Program-made: the position numbers and the translations under genes
Shown: positions 44,082 through 52,471 of the stretch, piece after piece
Position numbering within the stretch: position 1 is the stretch's first letter
How the letters are laid out: the number at the start of each line of letters is the position of its first letter
NCBI RefSeq assembly: GCF_014837145.1
Contig: NZ_JACYFS010000001.1
Location: forward strand, 744,001-808,000
DNA length: 64,000 bases
Origin: Chryseobacterium caseinilyticum
GTDB lineage: Bacteria; Bacteroidota; Bacteroidia; Flavobacteriales; Weeksellaceae
Direction: 5' to 3'
Notes under the pieces: model-generated
Seen by the model: only the letters and a program-made list of their open reading frames with translations
Told to the model about the DNA's origin: nothing
Databases searched by the model: none

Positions 44082-44105
44082 CGGAGCCTGAAAATTCAGA
44101 CTCCG
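44082..44105 (-). terminator. Intrinsic terminator of rpoD
   Basis: Stem CGGAGTCTGAA/TTCAGGCTCCG on the minus strand (one mismatch), followed by eight T. Placed 25 bases after the rpoD stop. Confidence 0.8.
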
Positions 44106-44129
44106 CTTAATAAGTTATAAAAACTAAAA

Positions 44130-44996
44130 TTATTTACCCAAATAAGACTTCAAAATCTTACTTCTGGTATTGTGTTTCAGTCTCTTAATTGCTTTTTCTT
44201 TAATCTGACGGACTCTTTCTCTCGTAAGATCAAAAGTTTCACCGATTTCTTCCAAAGTCATTGGATGTTTTCCGTTTAATCCGAAATACAGTCTCACCAA
44301 ATCGGCCTCTCTCGGCGTCAAAGTATTCAAAGCTCTTTCAATTTCAATCTGAAGAGATTCAAGCATCAAATCCTTATCCGGACTTGGAGATTCTCCTGAA
44401 CGAAGTACATCGTATAAGTTAGAATCTTCACCTTCCACCAATGGAGCATCCATAGACAGGTGTCTTCCGGAGTTTTTCATCGATTCTTTGATGTCTTCCT
44501 CGCTCATATCCAAAACTTCAGCCAATTCTTCCGGAGAAGGTGGTCTTTCGTTTTCCTGCTCAAGGTGAGCGTACGCTTTGTTGATTTTGTTGATCGAACC
44601 GATTTTGTTCAGTGGCAATCTTACAATTCTGGACTGCTCTGCCAAAGCCTGTAAAATCGACTGACGGATCCACCAAACTGCATAAGAGATAAATTTGAAA
44701 CCTCTCGTTTCATCATATCTTTTCGCTGCTTTCATCAGTCCTAAATTACCTTCATTGATCAAATCGGGTAAAGAAAGACCTTGATTTTGGTACTGTTTAG
44801 AAACTGAAACTACGAAACGGAGGTTGGCTTTGATCAGTTTTTCCAGCGCAACTCTGTCGCCGGCGCGGATTTTTTGTGCCAAATCTACTTCTTCGTCTGC
44901 CGTAATCAGTTCAACTTTACCAATTTCCTGCAAATACTTGTCTAATGAAGCGGTTTCCCTGTTGGTAACCTGCTTGGTTATTTTTAGTTGTCTCAT
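44130..44996 (-). CDS. rpoD: Primary sigma factor RpoD (sigma-70)
   Basis: A 288-residue housekeeping sigma factor. Region 1.2 at about 15-45, region 2 with [17 protein letters not shown] and [11 protein letters not shown], region 3, and region 4 with [28 protein letters not shown]. Region 1.1 and the non-conserved insert are missing, which is normal in Bacteroidetes and goes with their TTTG/TAnnTTTG promoters seen in this window. It is a single gene, with structured repeats upstream and downstream. Confidence 0.95.
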   Translation of the reverse strand: MRQLKITKQVTNRETASLDKYLQEIGKVELITADEEVDLAQKIRAGDRVALEKLIKANLRFVVSVSKQYQNQGLSLPDLINEGNLGLMKAAKRYDETRGFKFISYAVWWIRQSILQALAEQSRIVRLPLNKIGSINKINKAYAHLEQENERPPSPEELAEVLDMSEEDIKESMKNSGRHLSMDAPLVEGEDSNLYDVLRSGESPSPDKDLMLESLQIEIERALNTLTPREADLVRLYFGLNGKHPMTLEEIGETFDLTRERVRQIKEKAIKRLKHNTRSKILKSYLGK

Positions 44997-45039
44997 TTAT
45001 TTTTGCCTCAAAAAAGAGTTAGTATCTATTATACGTTTG

Positions 45040-45047
45040 CAAAACTA
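45040..45047 (-). promoter_or_regulatory. -7 box of rpoD
   Basis: On the minus strand TAGTTTTG (45047-45040) matches TAnnTTTG, 43 bases before the rpoD start. The upstream box is weak. Confidence 0.45.
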
Positions 45048-45155
45048 AAAAGGTTACACCAATCTGAATATTTTTTACATTTAATTAAAACGGATTGAAA
45101 AATAGTTGTAAATTATCACCCATCACAAAAACTTATTAGTGTATTGATTTTTTTC

Positions 45156-45250
45156 AGGAGCTGTTTCCCGCTATCCACTATATCTTTTAGGTGGCTGTCT
45201 CCATTTCATTCCACCAGCCACCTAAAAGGATGTCGTTTCTATCGGGGCTA
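45156..45250. ncRNA. Flavo-1-like structured intergenic element
   Basis: AGGAGCTGTTTCCCGCTATCC at the left and GGATG...TATCGGGGCTAG at the right frame a perfect 13-bp stem CTTTTAGGTGGCT/AGCCACCTAAAAG (45184-45196 and 45216-45228) with a 19-base loop. I remember such framed hairpins with a variable stem as a high-copy element in flavobacterial genomes, probably the Flavo-1 RNA class; the name is from memory and unchecked. It lies in the 552-base gap between rpoD and the nuclease gene. Confidence 0.5.
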
Positions 45251-45326
45251 GTTGCAATGGTATCTCAGAATTACATAAGTTTAAATCTAGAATGGAGAAT
45301 TCTTTTAAATAAATCAAACATCGCTC

Positions 45327-45359
45327 AAACCTAACAGGTTTCCAAAACCTGTTAGGTTT
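45327..45359. repeat. 15-bp hairpin repeat, copy 1
   Basis: AAACCTAACAGGTTT and its exact complement with a 3-base loop CCA. Same framework as the copy at 45407, but the three central bases of the left arm are AAC and of the right arm GTT. Confidence 0.7.
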
Positions 45360-45406
45360 AGATAAAGTCTATATTCAAAAAAAAATACTCAGACAATGTA
45401 TCACTG

Positions 45407-45439
45407 AAACCTCATAGGTTTTAAAAACCTATGAGGTTT
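45407..45439. repeat. 15-bp hairpin repeat, copy 2
   Basis: AAACCTCATAGGTTT and its exact complement with loop TAA. Both arms differ from copy 1 in a matching way (CAT/ATG against AAC/GTT), so pairing is preserved. Centres of the two hairpins are 80 bases apart. Confidence 0.7.
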
Positions 45440-45548
45440 AATCTCATCCAGAAAGCAAAAAAAAAGCGAAACCAACGTTCCGCTTTATATTAAAGGTAAA
45501 CATTAAAATTCACCATTGACTATTGACAATTCACTCTTAAAATTCACT

Positions 45549-46340
45549 TTAAAACAAATCATTCAGCAATTTCGCCAGTCTCAGACCTCCGTAAAGAAGC
45601 TGTCTTTCCATAATATCATTAAATTTATACTGATAATCATAAGACAATTTTGAGCCGTCAGGAGTCTGTGCATAGATTTTATTGGCAATCTGATGAGAAT
45701 CATACAGCCAGTTTTCCAGAGTTCCCGCCTGAATCTGCTTTACTTCATCTTTCGTTTTAATATCCAGAAGTTTTGCATATTCAGTATAACTGTATTTTTG
45801 AGAATCTACCAGTTTTCCGTCCCAAACCGAGTGCAGATTTGTTTTATCACCAAAATAAGTAACGTTGATCTTATTTCCGCCCAAATCTTCAGATCTTCCG
45901 GTGTGCATCGGCTGAGCTAAGTCTCCCATCATGTGAATCAGGAAAATCAAAGCTATTTTTCTATCCTTTTCAGAAGTTTTAGCATCCTTAATCTGGCTCG
46001 ACAGAACTTTGATCTGAGAGTAAAGGTTTGCTCCCGCCTGAGCTTTTAAATCTTTTTCAAATGCTGTAAAATCTGTTTTCGGATCGATGTTAACATAATG
46101 CCACGCTGAAGCCTGTTTCCATGCTCCGGTGGTATCAGATTTGATAAAATCAGGCCAGTTGGCCCAGTACGCCATTTTTTCCTGCCCCAATATTTTTCTG
46201 AGCTCTCTTTTTGCTTTTCCGCAAAGATGGTTTTCTGCAATCTCCGCAATTACTCTGTGCCCGGTCAATCCCCATGCATACGAATACACCGAACTGGCAA
46301 CGAATGCCAAAAGCAGCATTTTAGAATAAATACTTTTCAT
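45549..46340 (-). CDS. S1/P1-type nuclease
   Basis: A 263-residue secreted zinc nuclease acting on single-stranded nucleic acid. Signal peptide ends near SYA, giving mature N-terminal Trp (WGLTGHRVIAEIAENHL), which is a zinc ligand in this family. Other ligands: WPDFIKSD, WHYVNID, LIHMMGDLAQPMHTG and SVWDGKLVD. All three zinc positions appear intact. It probably serves phosphate or nucleotide scavenging. A single gene with no close neighbour. Confidence 0.85.
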   Translation of the reverse strand: MKSIYSKMLLLAFVASSVYSYAWGLTGHRVIAEIAENHLCGKAKRELRKILGQEKMAYWANWPDFIKSDTTGAWKQASAWHYVNIDPKTDFTAFEKDLKAQAGANLYSQIKVLSSQIKDAKTSEKDRKIALIFLIHMMGDLAQPMHTGRSEDLGGNKINVTYFGDKTNLHSVWDGKLVDSQKYSYTEYAKLLDIKTKDEVKQIQAGTLENWLYDSHQIANKIYAQTPDGSKLSYDYQYKFNDIMERQLLYGGLRLAKLLNDLF

Positions 46341-46460
46341 TTCTTAATTATTTTCAGGCAGCAAAGATAAGCTTCATCACGCTAATAATCACCGCATGAA
46401 TAAAAATTCACAGTCAGATTATTTATTTTAAAAATTTTAGAAAAAAAATAAACCAAACAT

Positions 46461-46490
46461 TTTTTAAATTTAGAACTTATCTTATCTTTA
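46461..46490 (+). promoter_or_regulatory. Promoter of the T6SS genes
   Basis: TTT (46461-46463), 19 bases, then TATCTTTA (46483-46490), a near-consensus TAnnTTTG box. The start codon follows at 46513. Confidence 0.5.
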
Positions 46491-46512
46491 CGATACCAAA
46501 CCCCACTATAAA

Positions 46513-47454
46513 ATGTATGAACACGGCATTCTGGAAATGCAATACAATAAACTGCAGACCGACTTCAGGGCGGAAGCTGTAGCTGTAAATCTGATGAAGT
46601 ACCACAGCGCGCTTTCTCTGGTTTTTGTAGAGCGTCTGGGAATCAATGACAGAGCTTATCTCAAAGACATTAAAACCATCACCAAACAGTATCTTGGTTT
46701 TGATGATGAGATTTACAATATTAAAACGTACCGCGAGGGTATTTACGATTATCTTCCGGAAGGCATTTTCCATCCGCCATCACTCAATTCAAAACGGAAT
46801 AACGTAGAAAGCGTTGTAAAGGAAATTCGACGACAAAAAAAGGTAGAAGATGACGCACGGAAATTTTTCCGGCCTTTTGAGCTTGAAGTATTTTTTACAG
46901 AAATTACCGCTTTACTGAAGGAGCAGGAGTTTGATCTTAACAGTCAGACCGATTCTCTCATCAAAACGTTCAGCGAACTCTGGCCGCTTATAAAACTTCT
47001 TGACAGAAATTCTGCATGTATTTTTGTCTATATTCTACCTTTCCTGCACAAAATCAGAGGCGACAAAAGACTTTTTGAGCAGTGCCTGAGTGCATTTCTA
47101 GAAATTCCTGTTGAAGTGACTTTTGAAGCAAGAATTCTTGAAAAAATAGAGGAGGAGAGCAGTTCTGTATTTCTGGGAAATTCACGTTTGGGATTAGATT
47201 ATATTCCAAGTGGCAGACATTTCGATGGTGAAAGAAACTGGGTCGTGAATATCGGTCCCATCCCATATGACAGAATGAAAGATTTTGTGGAAGGAAGCCG
47301 TTTCAAAAAAATCCTTACCGCATTTTATGAATATTGTCTGCCTCTGAATACAGATTTCAAAGAGAATTTTGTCACCGAAAAGCAGCCGTTTTCATTTGTG
47401 CTGGATGAGGAAGAAGAAAACCAGACAAGACTGGGATATTCTACATTTCTCTGA
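46513..47454 (+). CDS. Type VI secretion baseplate protein, TssG-like
   Basis: A 313-residue cytoplasmic protein. I assign TssG from the C-terminal pattern typical of that family (LGNSRLGLDYIPSGRHFDGE, then VNIGPIPYDRMKDF, ending LGYSTFL) and from its place upstream of tssN and tssK. The N-terminus is less typical. TssG joins TssF and TssK in the baseplate wedge. It is the first of three co-directional genes and the only baseplate wedge gene here; tssE and tssF are absent. The name could be another T6SS-iii subunit. Confidence 0.55.
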   Translation: MYEHGILEMQYNKLQTDFRAEAVAVNLMKYHSALSLVFVERLGINDRAYLKDIKTITKQYLGFDDEIYNIKTYREGIYDYLPEGIFHPPSLNSKRNNVESVVKEIRRQKKVEDDARKFFRPFELEVFFTEITALLKEQEFDLNSQTDSLIKTFSELWPLIKLLDRNSACIFVYILPFLHKIRGDKRLFEQCLSAFLEIPVEVTFEARILEKIEEESSSVFLGNSRLGLDYIPSGRHFDGERNWVVNIGPIPYDRMKDFVEGSRFKKILTAFYEYCLPLNTDFKENFVTEKQPFSFVLDEEEENQTRLGYSTFL

Positions 47455-47512
47455 ATTTATTTACTATATTTACAAGACAAACATTACACAAACTTAATTT
47501 GAAAAAGAAATT

Positions 47513-48421
47513 ATGGACGTTTCTTCAGTAAAAGGTATTTTTCTACGCTACATTCTTATGCCGCTTATAGCGGTAATCATGATGTTTATTCTGGGTATAA
47601 TTACCCGAAACAAACCTGCTGTAAAAATTCGCACCGTTATCATTTACATTCTTCTGTGCAGTCTCTGCCTGGCAATTCCCGGATTTTTAGGCTACTTGGG
47701 CAACACATTCAATCCTTACGGGTATCTGATCTCTCAGCTTATTTTTTTGCTGCTGGGTATTTTACACGTCAATCTCCTGCATAGGTTTTTCAGAAAACAT
47801 TTAAAATCAAATGTATTTATTGTATTGTTTGAGAGTATTCTTTCTTTAACCTGTACTTTGGCAGGCGGATATTTATTCGTTTTAATTTTCAGATGGGTAA
47901 GTAAAGATACCGGATATCCGGTGATGGCAGCCACCAGTTTAATTACATTCTTTGTACCATTGGTATTTTACTATTGCTATATTCAGCTCATCAGCATTCC
48001 TGTGGATATTTACAGAACGTGGCACTATAGTCCCGACCAAAAGCTACCGGACTTTGACGGTGTAGATTTTGACCGTCTCATGGTTTTAAATGTTGAATTG
48101 AGTAAAAATCTAGAAGACTCCAACAGATTTAGAATTAAAGCCAAAACACTTCCTACAGGCATACATTTTGGTGATTGGTTTTACAGGGTTGTGGATGATT
48201 ACAACCACAAAAATCCGGGATCTGTTATTCATCTTACAGACAGTTCGAGAGAGCCGTATTACTGGATATTTTATATTAAAAAATCATTTTTCAGCTTTAG
48301 AAAATATATTGACTTTGAAAATGATATCAACACCAACGGTATTAGAGAAAACGATGTCATCATCTGTAAAAGGGTGATACAGCATCAGGAAGAAGGCAAA
48401 CTGAATAACACAAAATATTAA
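47513..48421 (+). CDS. tssN: Type VI secretion protein TssN
   Basis: A 302-residue inner-membrane protein with about five N-terminal transmembrane helices in the first 165 residues and a cytoplasmic C-terminal half (FDRLMVLNVELSKNLED). It fits TssN, found only in the Bacteroidetes T6SS-iii type, where it takes part in the membrane complex. It lies 58 bases after the TssG-like gene and 5 bases before tssK, so co-transcription is near certain. Confidence 0.7.
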   Translation: MDVSSVKGIFLRYILMPLIAVIMMFILGIITRNKPAVKIRTVIIYILLCSLCLAIPGFLGYLGNTFNPYGYLISQLIFLLLGILHVNLLHRFFRKHLKSNVFIVLFESILSLTCTLAGGYLFVLIFRWVSKDTGYPVMAATSLITFFVPLVFYYCYIQLISIPVDIYRTWHYSPDQKLPDFDGVDFDRLMVLNVELSKNLEDSNRFRIKAKTLPTGIHFGDWFYRVVDDYNHKNPGSVIHLTDSSREPYYWIFYIKKSFFSFRKYIDFENDINTNGIRENDVIICKRVIQHQEEGKLNNTKY

Positions 48422-48426
48422 TCATA

Positions 48427-49572
48427 ATGATACAGCCAATTAAACATCCCGGCATCAATTGGGTAGATGGCATGAAGGTTTCACAGAGACATCTTAATGA
48501 GCAGGATAACCATCTTTTAGATCATATCAGGGATTCCAATTCAATAAAAATCAGCAATTACAATTACGGATTGCTTCCGATTTCAAATGAATACACAGAT
48601 AAGACAGTCTTTGATGTTCACAATACAGCCACCAACGACGTCCAGCTTACGATTAAAAACTGCAGCGCAGTCACTGCAGCTGGTTACCGTATTGAGTTGA
48701 GAGACAGGAAGGTGAGTGTAAAATCTCTTGCTAAATTTATTAACTTCGAAGAAAATAATACCGACGGAGAATTTTACATTCTGGTTTCGGTAAATCCTTT
48801 CGAAAAAGTACCTTTCGGAGATATTGATGCAGACGAAATCCCGCCAAGACATCCATATTCCCAACCCAATTACCACATTGAACTGCTGCCTTTACAGTCT
48901 GTAAACCAAGGATATGCCGGTGGAAATTATCTGGTAATCGGAAAGGTAAATCTGAAAGGAAATATTGCACAGGTTGACAGTAATTTTATTCCGCCGTGTA
49001 CTTCAGTTCAAAGTCATCCGTCATTGTTGGAATATTACAACAGTTTTGCAAAATATATCGGAAATCTGCAGCAGTATTCATTTAAAATCATTCAGAAATC
49101 TTCACATAAAAACGCTAATACAGCATTGGCAATCAACGTGAAAAATCTCTGCACAACGATGGTAAATACATTTGCAGATGTGTATTTCCAGTTCAGAAAT
49201 GTGGTTCCTTATGAGTCGCCTATATTTTTAACGGAAGTATTCTCGAAACTGGCTTTAAAAATTTACAATTCCACACAGATGATTGTTCCTGCAGAACTGG
49301 AAGAGATGCTGAATTACAGTCTGGAATGGAGCGAAATAGCGCCGCACACGCTTCTGAATCAGCTTTCAACGGTTGCTGAAATTAATTATGACCATCATAA
49401 TTCCGGCGATCATCTGTTTCAGATCCAGCTGCTAATGAGAAGTCTTGATACTATTTTCTCTAAACTCAGCGAACTTGAATACATCGGTCAGCGTAAAGAA
49501 AATATTATTGTTACTGAGCAGGAAGTAAGTTCAAACAGCAATCCAAAACGGGGTTGGAGTGTTTTAGATTAA
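48427..49572 (+). CDS. tssK: Type VI secretion baseplate protein TssK
   Basis: A 381-residue cytoplasmic protein. The N-terminal shell domain reads WVDGMKVSQRHLNEQDNHLL, which corresponds to the TssK pattern WxxGmxLxxqHfqxqd. The rest has the helical neck and head domain expected of TssK, somewhat short. TssK docks the baseplate to the membrane complex. It closes the three-gene unit, followed by a strong terminator. No sheath, Hcp, ClpV or VgrG gene is near. Confidence 0.8.
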   Translation: MIQPIKHPGINWVDGMKVSQRHLNEQDNHLLDHIRDSNSIKISNYNYGLLPISNEYTDKTVFDVHNTATNDVQLTIKNCSAVTAAGYRIELRDRKVSVKSLAKFINFEENNTDGEFYILVSVNPFEKVPFGDIDADEIPPRHPYSQPNYHIELLPLQSVNQGYAGGNYLVIGKVNLKGNIAQVDSNFIPPCTSVQSHPSLLEYYNSFAKYIGNLQQYSFKIIQKSSHKNANTALAINVKNLCTTMVNTFADVYFQFRNVVPYESPIFLTEVFSKLALKIYNSTQMIVPAELEEMLNYSLEWSEIAPHTLLNQLSTVAEINYDHHNSGDHLFQIQLLMRSLDTIFSKLSELEYIGQRKENIIVTEQEVSSNSNPKRGWSVLD

Positions 49573-49581
49573 AAAATACAG

Positions 49582-49616
49582 TAGGGGCATTTCAAGAAAA
49601 TGTCCCTATTTTTTTA
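49582..49616 (+). terminator. Intrinsic terminator of the T6SS operon
   Basis: 11-bp stem TAGGGGCATTT/AAATGTCCCTA (one G-U) with loop CAAGA, then a run of T; it overlaps the last codons of the convergent regulator gene. Confidence 0.8.
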
Positions 49617-50259
49617 CCAAGATTTTCTCGGTTGCCTGTCTGCTCAGAATTTCTTTAGAATTATTGATCTCGATTGTCATTGATTTGTCGAAATTTTCTA
49701 TTTTGAGAACCAAAATTTCTGTGTTTAGTAACAGATTTTTATCTGTAAGATACGTCAGAAAGCCGTCATCAGATAGAGTGAGCGATGTGAAAATTACTCT
49801 TTCACCAACGGCACAGTTTGACAGTTGCAGCAAATCCTGAGCAATGATATTTCCTTTCTTATCTGGAATCGGTTCACCGTGCGGATCGTATTTTGGAAAA
49901 TCTAAAATTTCATCCATTTTATCGAAAAAAACCTGCGAATGTACATGTTCCAGCTGCTCGGCAATTTCGTGCACATTTTCCCAGCCAAAATTCATTTTCT
50001 GCACCAGAAACATTTCCGTGAGGCGGTGTTTTCTTACAACCAGAGCCGCTTCACGCATTCCGGAAGATGTCACGGTTAGTGGTTTATAGGTTTCGTAAAT
50101 GACCCAGTTTTTCTCAGCAAACTTTTTCATCATGTTGTTTGTGCTGGGCATTTTCACATTCAAAAACTTGCTCAGTTCGTTGATTGTCACCTTGTTTTCG
50201 GAATCAACCAAATGAAAAAGTGCTTTGAGATAATTTTCTTCGGTAAGTGTTGCTTTCAA
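49606..50259 (-). CDS. DtxR/MntR family metal-dependent regulator, TTG start
   Basis: A 217-residue repressor: N-terminal winged HTH (LTEENYLKALFHLVDSE, KVTINELSKFLNVKMPSTNNMMKK), dimerisation helices with metal-type residues (EQLEHVHSQVFFDKMDE), and a C-terminal FeoA/SH3-like domain. It probably senses Mn or Fe. I used TTG 50259 (reading KATLTEENY): no ATG precedes the HTH, and a TAGATTTG promoter box at 50288-50281 would lie downstream of the other possible TTG at 50292. No transporter is next to it. Confidence 0.75.
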   Translation of the reverse strand: MKATLTEENYLKALFHLVDSENKVTINELSKFLNVKMPSTNNMMKKFAEKNWVIYETYKPLTVTSSGMREAALVVRKHRLTEMFLVQKMNFGWENVHEIAEQLEHVHSQVFFDKMDEILDFPKYDPHGEPIPDKKGNIIAQDLLQLSNCAVGERVIFTSLTLSDDGFLTYLTDKNLLLNTEILVLKIENFDKSMTIEINNSKEILSRQATEKILVKK

Positions 50260-50280
50260 AATGTTAGAAACTTTTAAATA

Positions 50281-50288
50281 CAAATCTA
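50281..50288 (-). promoter_or_regulatory. -7 box of the DtxR-type gene
   Basis: TAGATTTG on the minus strand matches TAnnTTTG, 21 bases before TTG 50259. It helps decide the start of that gene. Confidence 0.4.
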
Positions 50289-50341
50289 ACAAAATAATAT
50301 TTCATGAATAAAAATTTACATTTAAATTTTATCTTTACGGA

Positions 50342-51373
50342 ATGAAAATTTCTTTTAAAAACGATTATTCGGAAGGAGCTCACCCTGCTATTTTAAGGGC
50401 TTTAGTGGATCATAACGAAGATCAGCAGGCGGGTTATGGAGAAGATATTTATTCGTTAAAAGCCAAAGAATTAATCAAGAATAAATTAAAGTCTGAGCAA
50501 TCTGAAATCTACTTTGTTTCGGGAGGAACCCAGGCTAATTTGATTGTAATTTCATCCATTTTAAAACCTTATCAGGCAGTCATTTCTGCAACTACCGGAC
50601 ATATTCTGAATAATGAAACCGGCGCTATTGAAGCAACAGGACATAAAATTTTAGGGATAGAAACTGCTGACGGCAAACTACGACCTTCAGATATTATTCC
50701 AATTCTTGAAAATCATAAAAATTTTCCTCATCAGGTGATGCCGAAACTGGTTTACATTTCAAATTCTACAGAATTGGGAACGATTTATCAGAGAAAAGAA
50801 CTAGACGAGCTTTCTCAGTTTTGTAAAGAAAAAAATCTTTATCTTTTTATGGACGGAGCAAGGCTTGCGCAGGCTCTGACTTCGGAAATCAATGATGTGA
50901 ATTTTGAAGATCTGGCTGAATTAACTGACGTTTTTTACATCGGTGGGACAAAAAACGGAGCTTTGCTAGGAGAGGGCATTGTCATCAATAACGCTGATTT
51001 GCAACAGGATTTTGCATTTAATATCAAACAAAAAGGAGCACTTTTGGCTAAGGGAAGGATATTGGGAATTCAGTTTCTGGAACTTTTTAAAGATGATCTG
51101 TATTTTAAGCTGGGAAAAAATGCAAATGTTCAGGCGATGAAAATTAAAAATTTTATGACTGAAAAAGGTACAAAGTTTCTAAGCGACACATCGACGAACC
51201 AAATTTTCCCGATTTTGAATAATTCTTTCATTGAACAGCTGTCAGAAAAATTTGAATTTTATGTCTGGCAGAGAACTGATGAAACCCAATCAGCGATTCG
51301 GCTTATTACATCGTGGAATACCAAAGATTCGGCAACTGATCAATTTCTGAATGAACTGAACAAACTTCTATAA
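50342..51373 (+). CDS. ltaE: Low-specificity threonine aldolase
   Basis: A 343-residue PLP enzyme of the beta-eliminating lyase family, splitting threonine to glycine and acetaldehyde. Seen: FKNDYSEGAHPAIL at the start, VSGGTQANLIVIS, ISNSTELGTIY, FMDGARLAQAL (PLP-ring Asp), and the Schiff-base Lys in IGGTKNGALLGEG. It is divergent from the DtxR-type gene and ends at a palindromic terminator. Confidence 0.85.
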   Translation: MKISFKNDYSEGAHPAILRALVDHNEDQQAGYGEDIYSLKAKELIKNKLKSEQSEIYFVSGGTQANLIVISSILKPYQAVISATTGHILNNETGAIEATGHKILGIETADGKLRPSDIIPILENHKNFPHQVMPKLVYISNSTELGTIYQRKELDELSQFCKEKNLYLFMDGARLAQALTSEINDVNFEDLAELTDVFYIGGTKNGALLGEGIVINNADLQQDFAFNIKQKGALLAKGRILGIQFLELFKDDLYFKLGKNANVQAMKIKNFMTEKGTKFLSDTSTNQIFPILNNSFIEQLSEKFEFYVWQRTDETQSAIRLITSWNTKDSATDQFLNELNKLL

Positions 51374-51375
51374 AA

Positions 51376-51397
51376 AAAACAGCCAATTGGCTGTTTT
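51376..51397. terminator. Bidirectional terminator
   Basis: Stem AAAACAGCC/GGCTGTTTT with loop AATT, lying within the few bases between the convergent genes ending at 51373 and 51399. Confidence 0.8.
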
Positions 51398-51398
51398 C

Positions 51399-51899
51399 CT
51401 ATTTTAATAATTTACTTATTTTTTCACAATCTACAGATTCCAGTTTCTGGTCTTCGGGATATGAAATTTTCTTTTCGTTGGCGTAAACCATTTGTCCGCC
51501 ATTATCTTTCTGATCTCCTAAGCCTTCAAAAAGTGAATTATCTTTCTGTAAAAAGAAAATATCGCGTTTGCTGATGGTTCCTTCTGAGGCAAATTCGTAA
51601 GTCAGTTTTAGCGTATCTCCAGATCTGAAACCTGTAACATCGCCTTTAGAACTGTCTTTTTCGTGATTTTTGTAAGCAAGTTTACCGATCAAAGTTCCTA
51701 AATTGTCGTCGATGCTGGCGACAACCGTATCTTTACCGATTACTTTCATGTAGCAAAAAGTTTTGGTGCCTAAAGTGTCAACCGGTTGCTTAACGGTTTC
51801 GGCAGAATCTGTTTTCACAGGATCCTGTTTTAAAGTTTCTTTTTTCTTGCAACTTAGAGCAAGTACGCTCAAAACGCTGGCAAATATTAATTTTTTCAT
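51399..51899 (-). CDS. Lipoprotein of unknown function
   Basis: A 166-residue lipoprotein with MKKLIFASVLSVLALSC and lipobox Cys 17. The mature part has charged repeats first, then a compact beta-rich domain with a Cys near the start (KTFCYMKVIGKDTVVASI) and one near the end. No family recognised. The 572-base gap upstream separates it from mreB. Confidence 0.6.
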   Translation of the reverse strand: MKKLIFASVLSVLALSCKKKETLKQDPVKTDSAETVKQPVDTLGTKTFCYMKVIGKDTVVASIDDNLGTLIGKLAYKNHEKDSSKGDVTGFRSGDTLKLTYEFASEGTISKRDIFFLQKDNSLFEGLGDQKDNGGQMVYANEKKISYPEDQKLESVDCEKISKLLK

Positions 51900-52286
51900 T
51901 AGAATTGATTTTCTTAAATTTTGGTTAGGCTAATTTAAGCAAGATATTACAAACTGTCTGAATTTTTTGAGTATTAACCTCTGTAAAATTGAATATCAAA
52001 AAATCCTATAATTTATATTATGTTAACTTTTGTATTTCGCAGAGTTTCCATTTTGTCTACGATCATGATTGAATCCACTATTTTAGTGCTTGTAGATGTA
52101 AAATAGAATTTTTGTTCCTAATCTGTAATAATATAATTTTCAGCACTATTTTGTCATTTTAGAAGAACTCAACATACCGGAATAAACTCATCTTAGATAG
52201 CTGAGAACAAAAATACTTTCTATCTGCAACTGCAGACCTGAATGGATTTACATAAAATTTTATGAATGTCCGTAACTGAATAAAAA

Positions 52287-52340
52287 TTTCCGTAGAGATC
52301 TCAACTCACTGAAATAAGGCAGATTAGATTCCTACGGAAA
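52287..52340. repeat. TTTCCGTAG inverted repeat element
   Basis: Arms TTTCCGTAG (52287-52295) and CTACGGAAA (52332-52340); after one mismatch the pairing goes on with GATCT/AGATT. It resembles the GATTCCTACGGAA-type dispersed repeats I recall from flavobacteria. It lies in the 51900-52471 gap, otherwise empty of genes on both strands. Confidence 0.5.
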
Positions 52341-52471
52341 GACAAAATGACTGCTGATCATGACCTCTGTGTTTTAAAACGCTTTAGGAAATTTTTACAA
52401 TTTAAAATCAACATTTAAAATAGTAATGATTGAGTATACAGTAACTTCCAAACTTTCAATATTAAAATTCA

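Noticed and set aside
45327..45439. Possible CRISPR-like repeats
   Set aside because: Only two palindromic copies with different centres, and no spacer array or cas genes.
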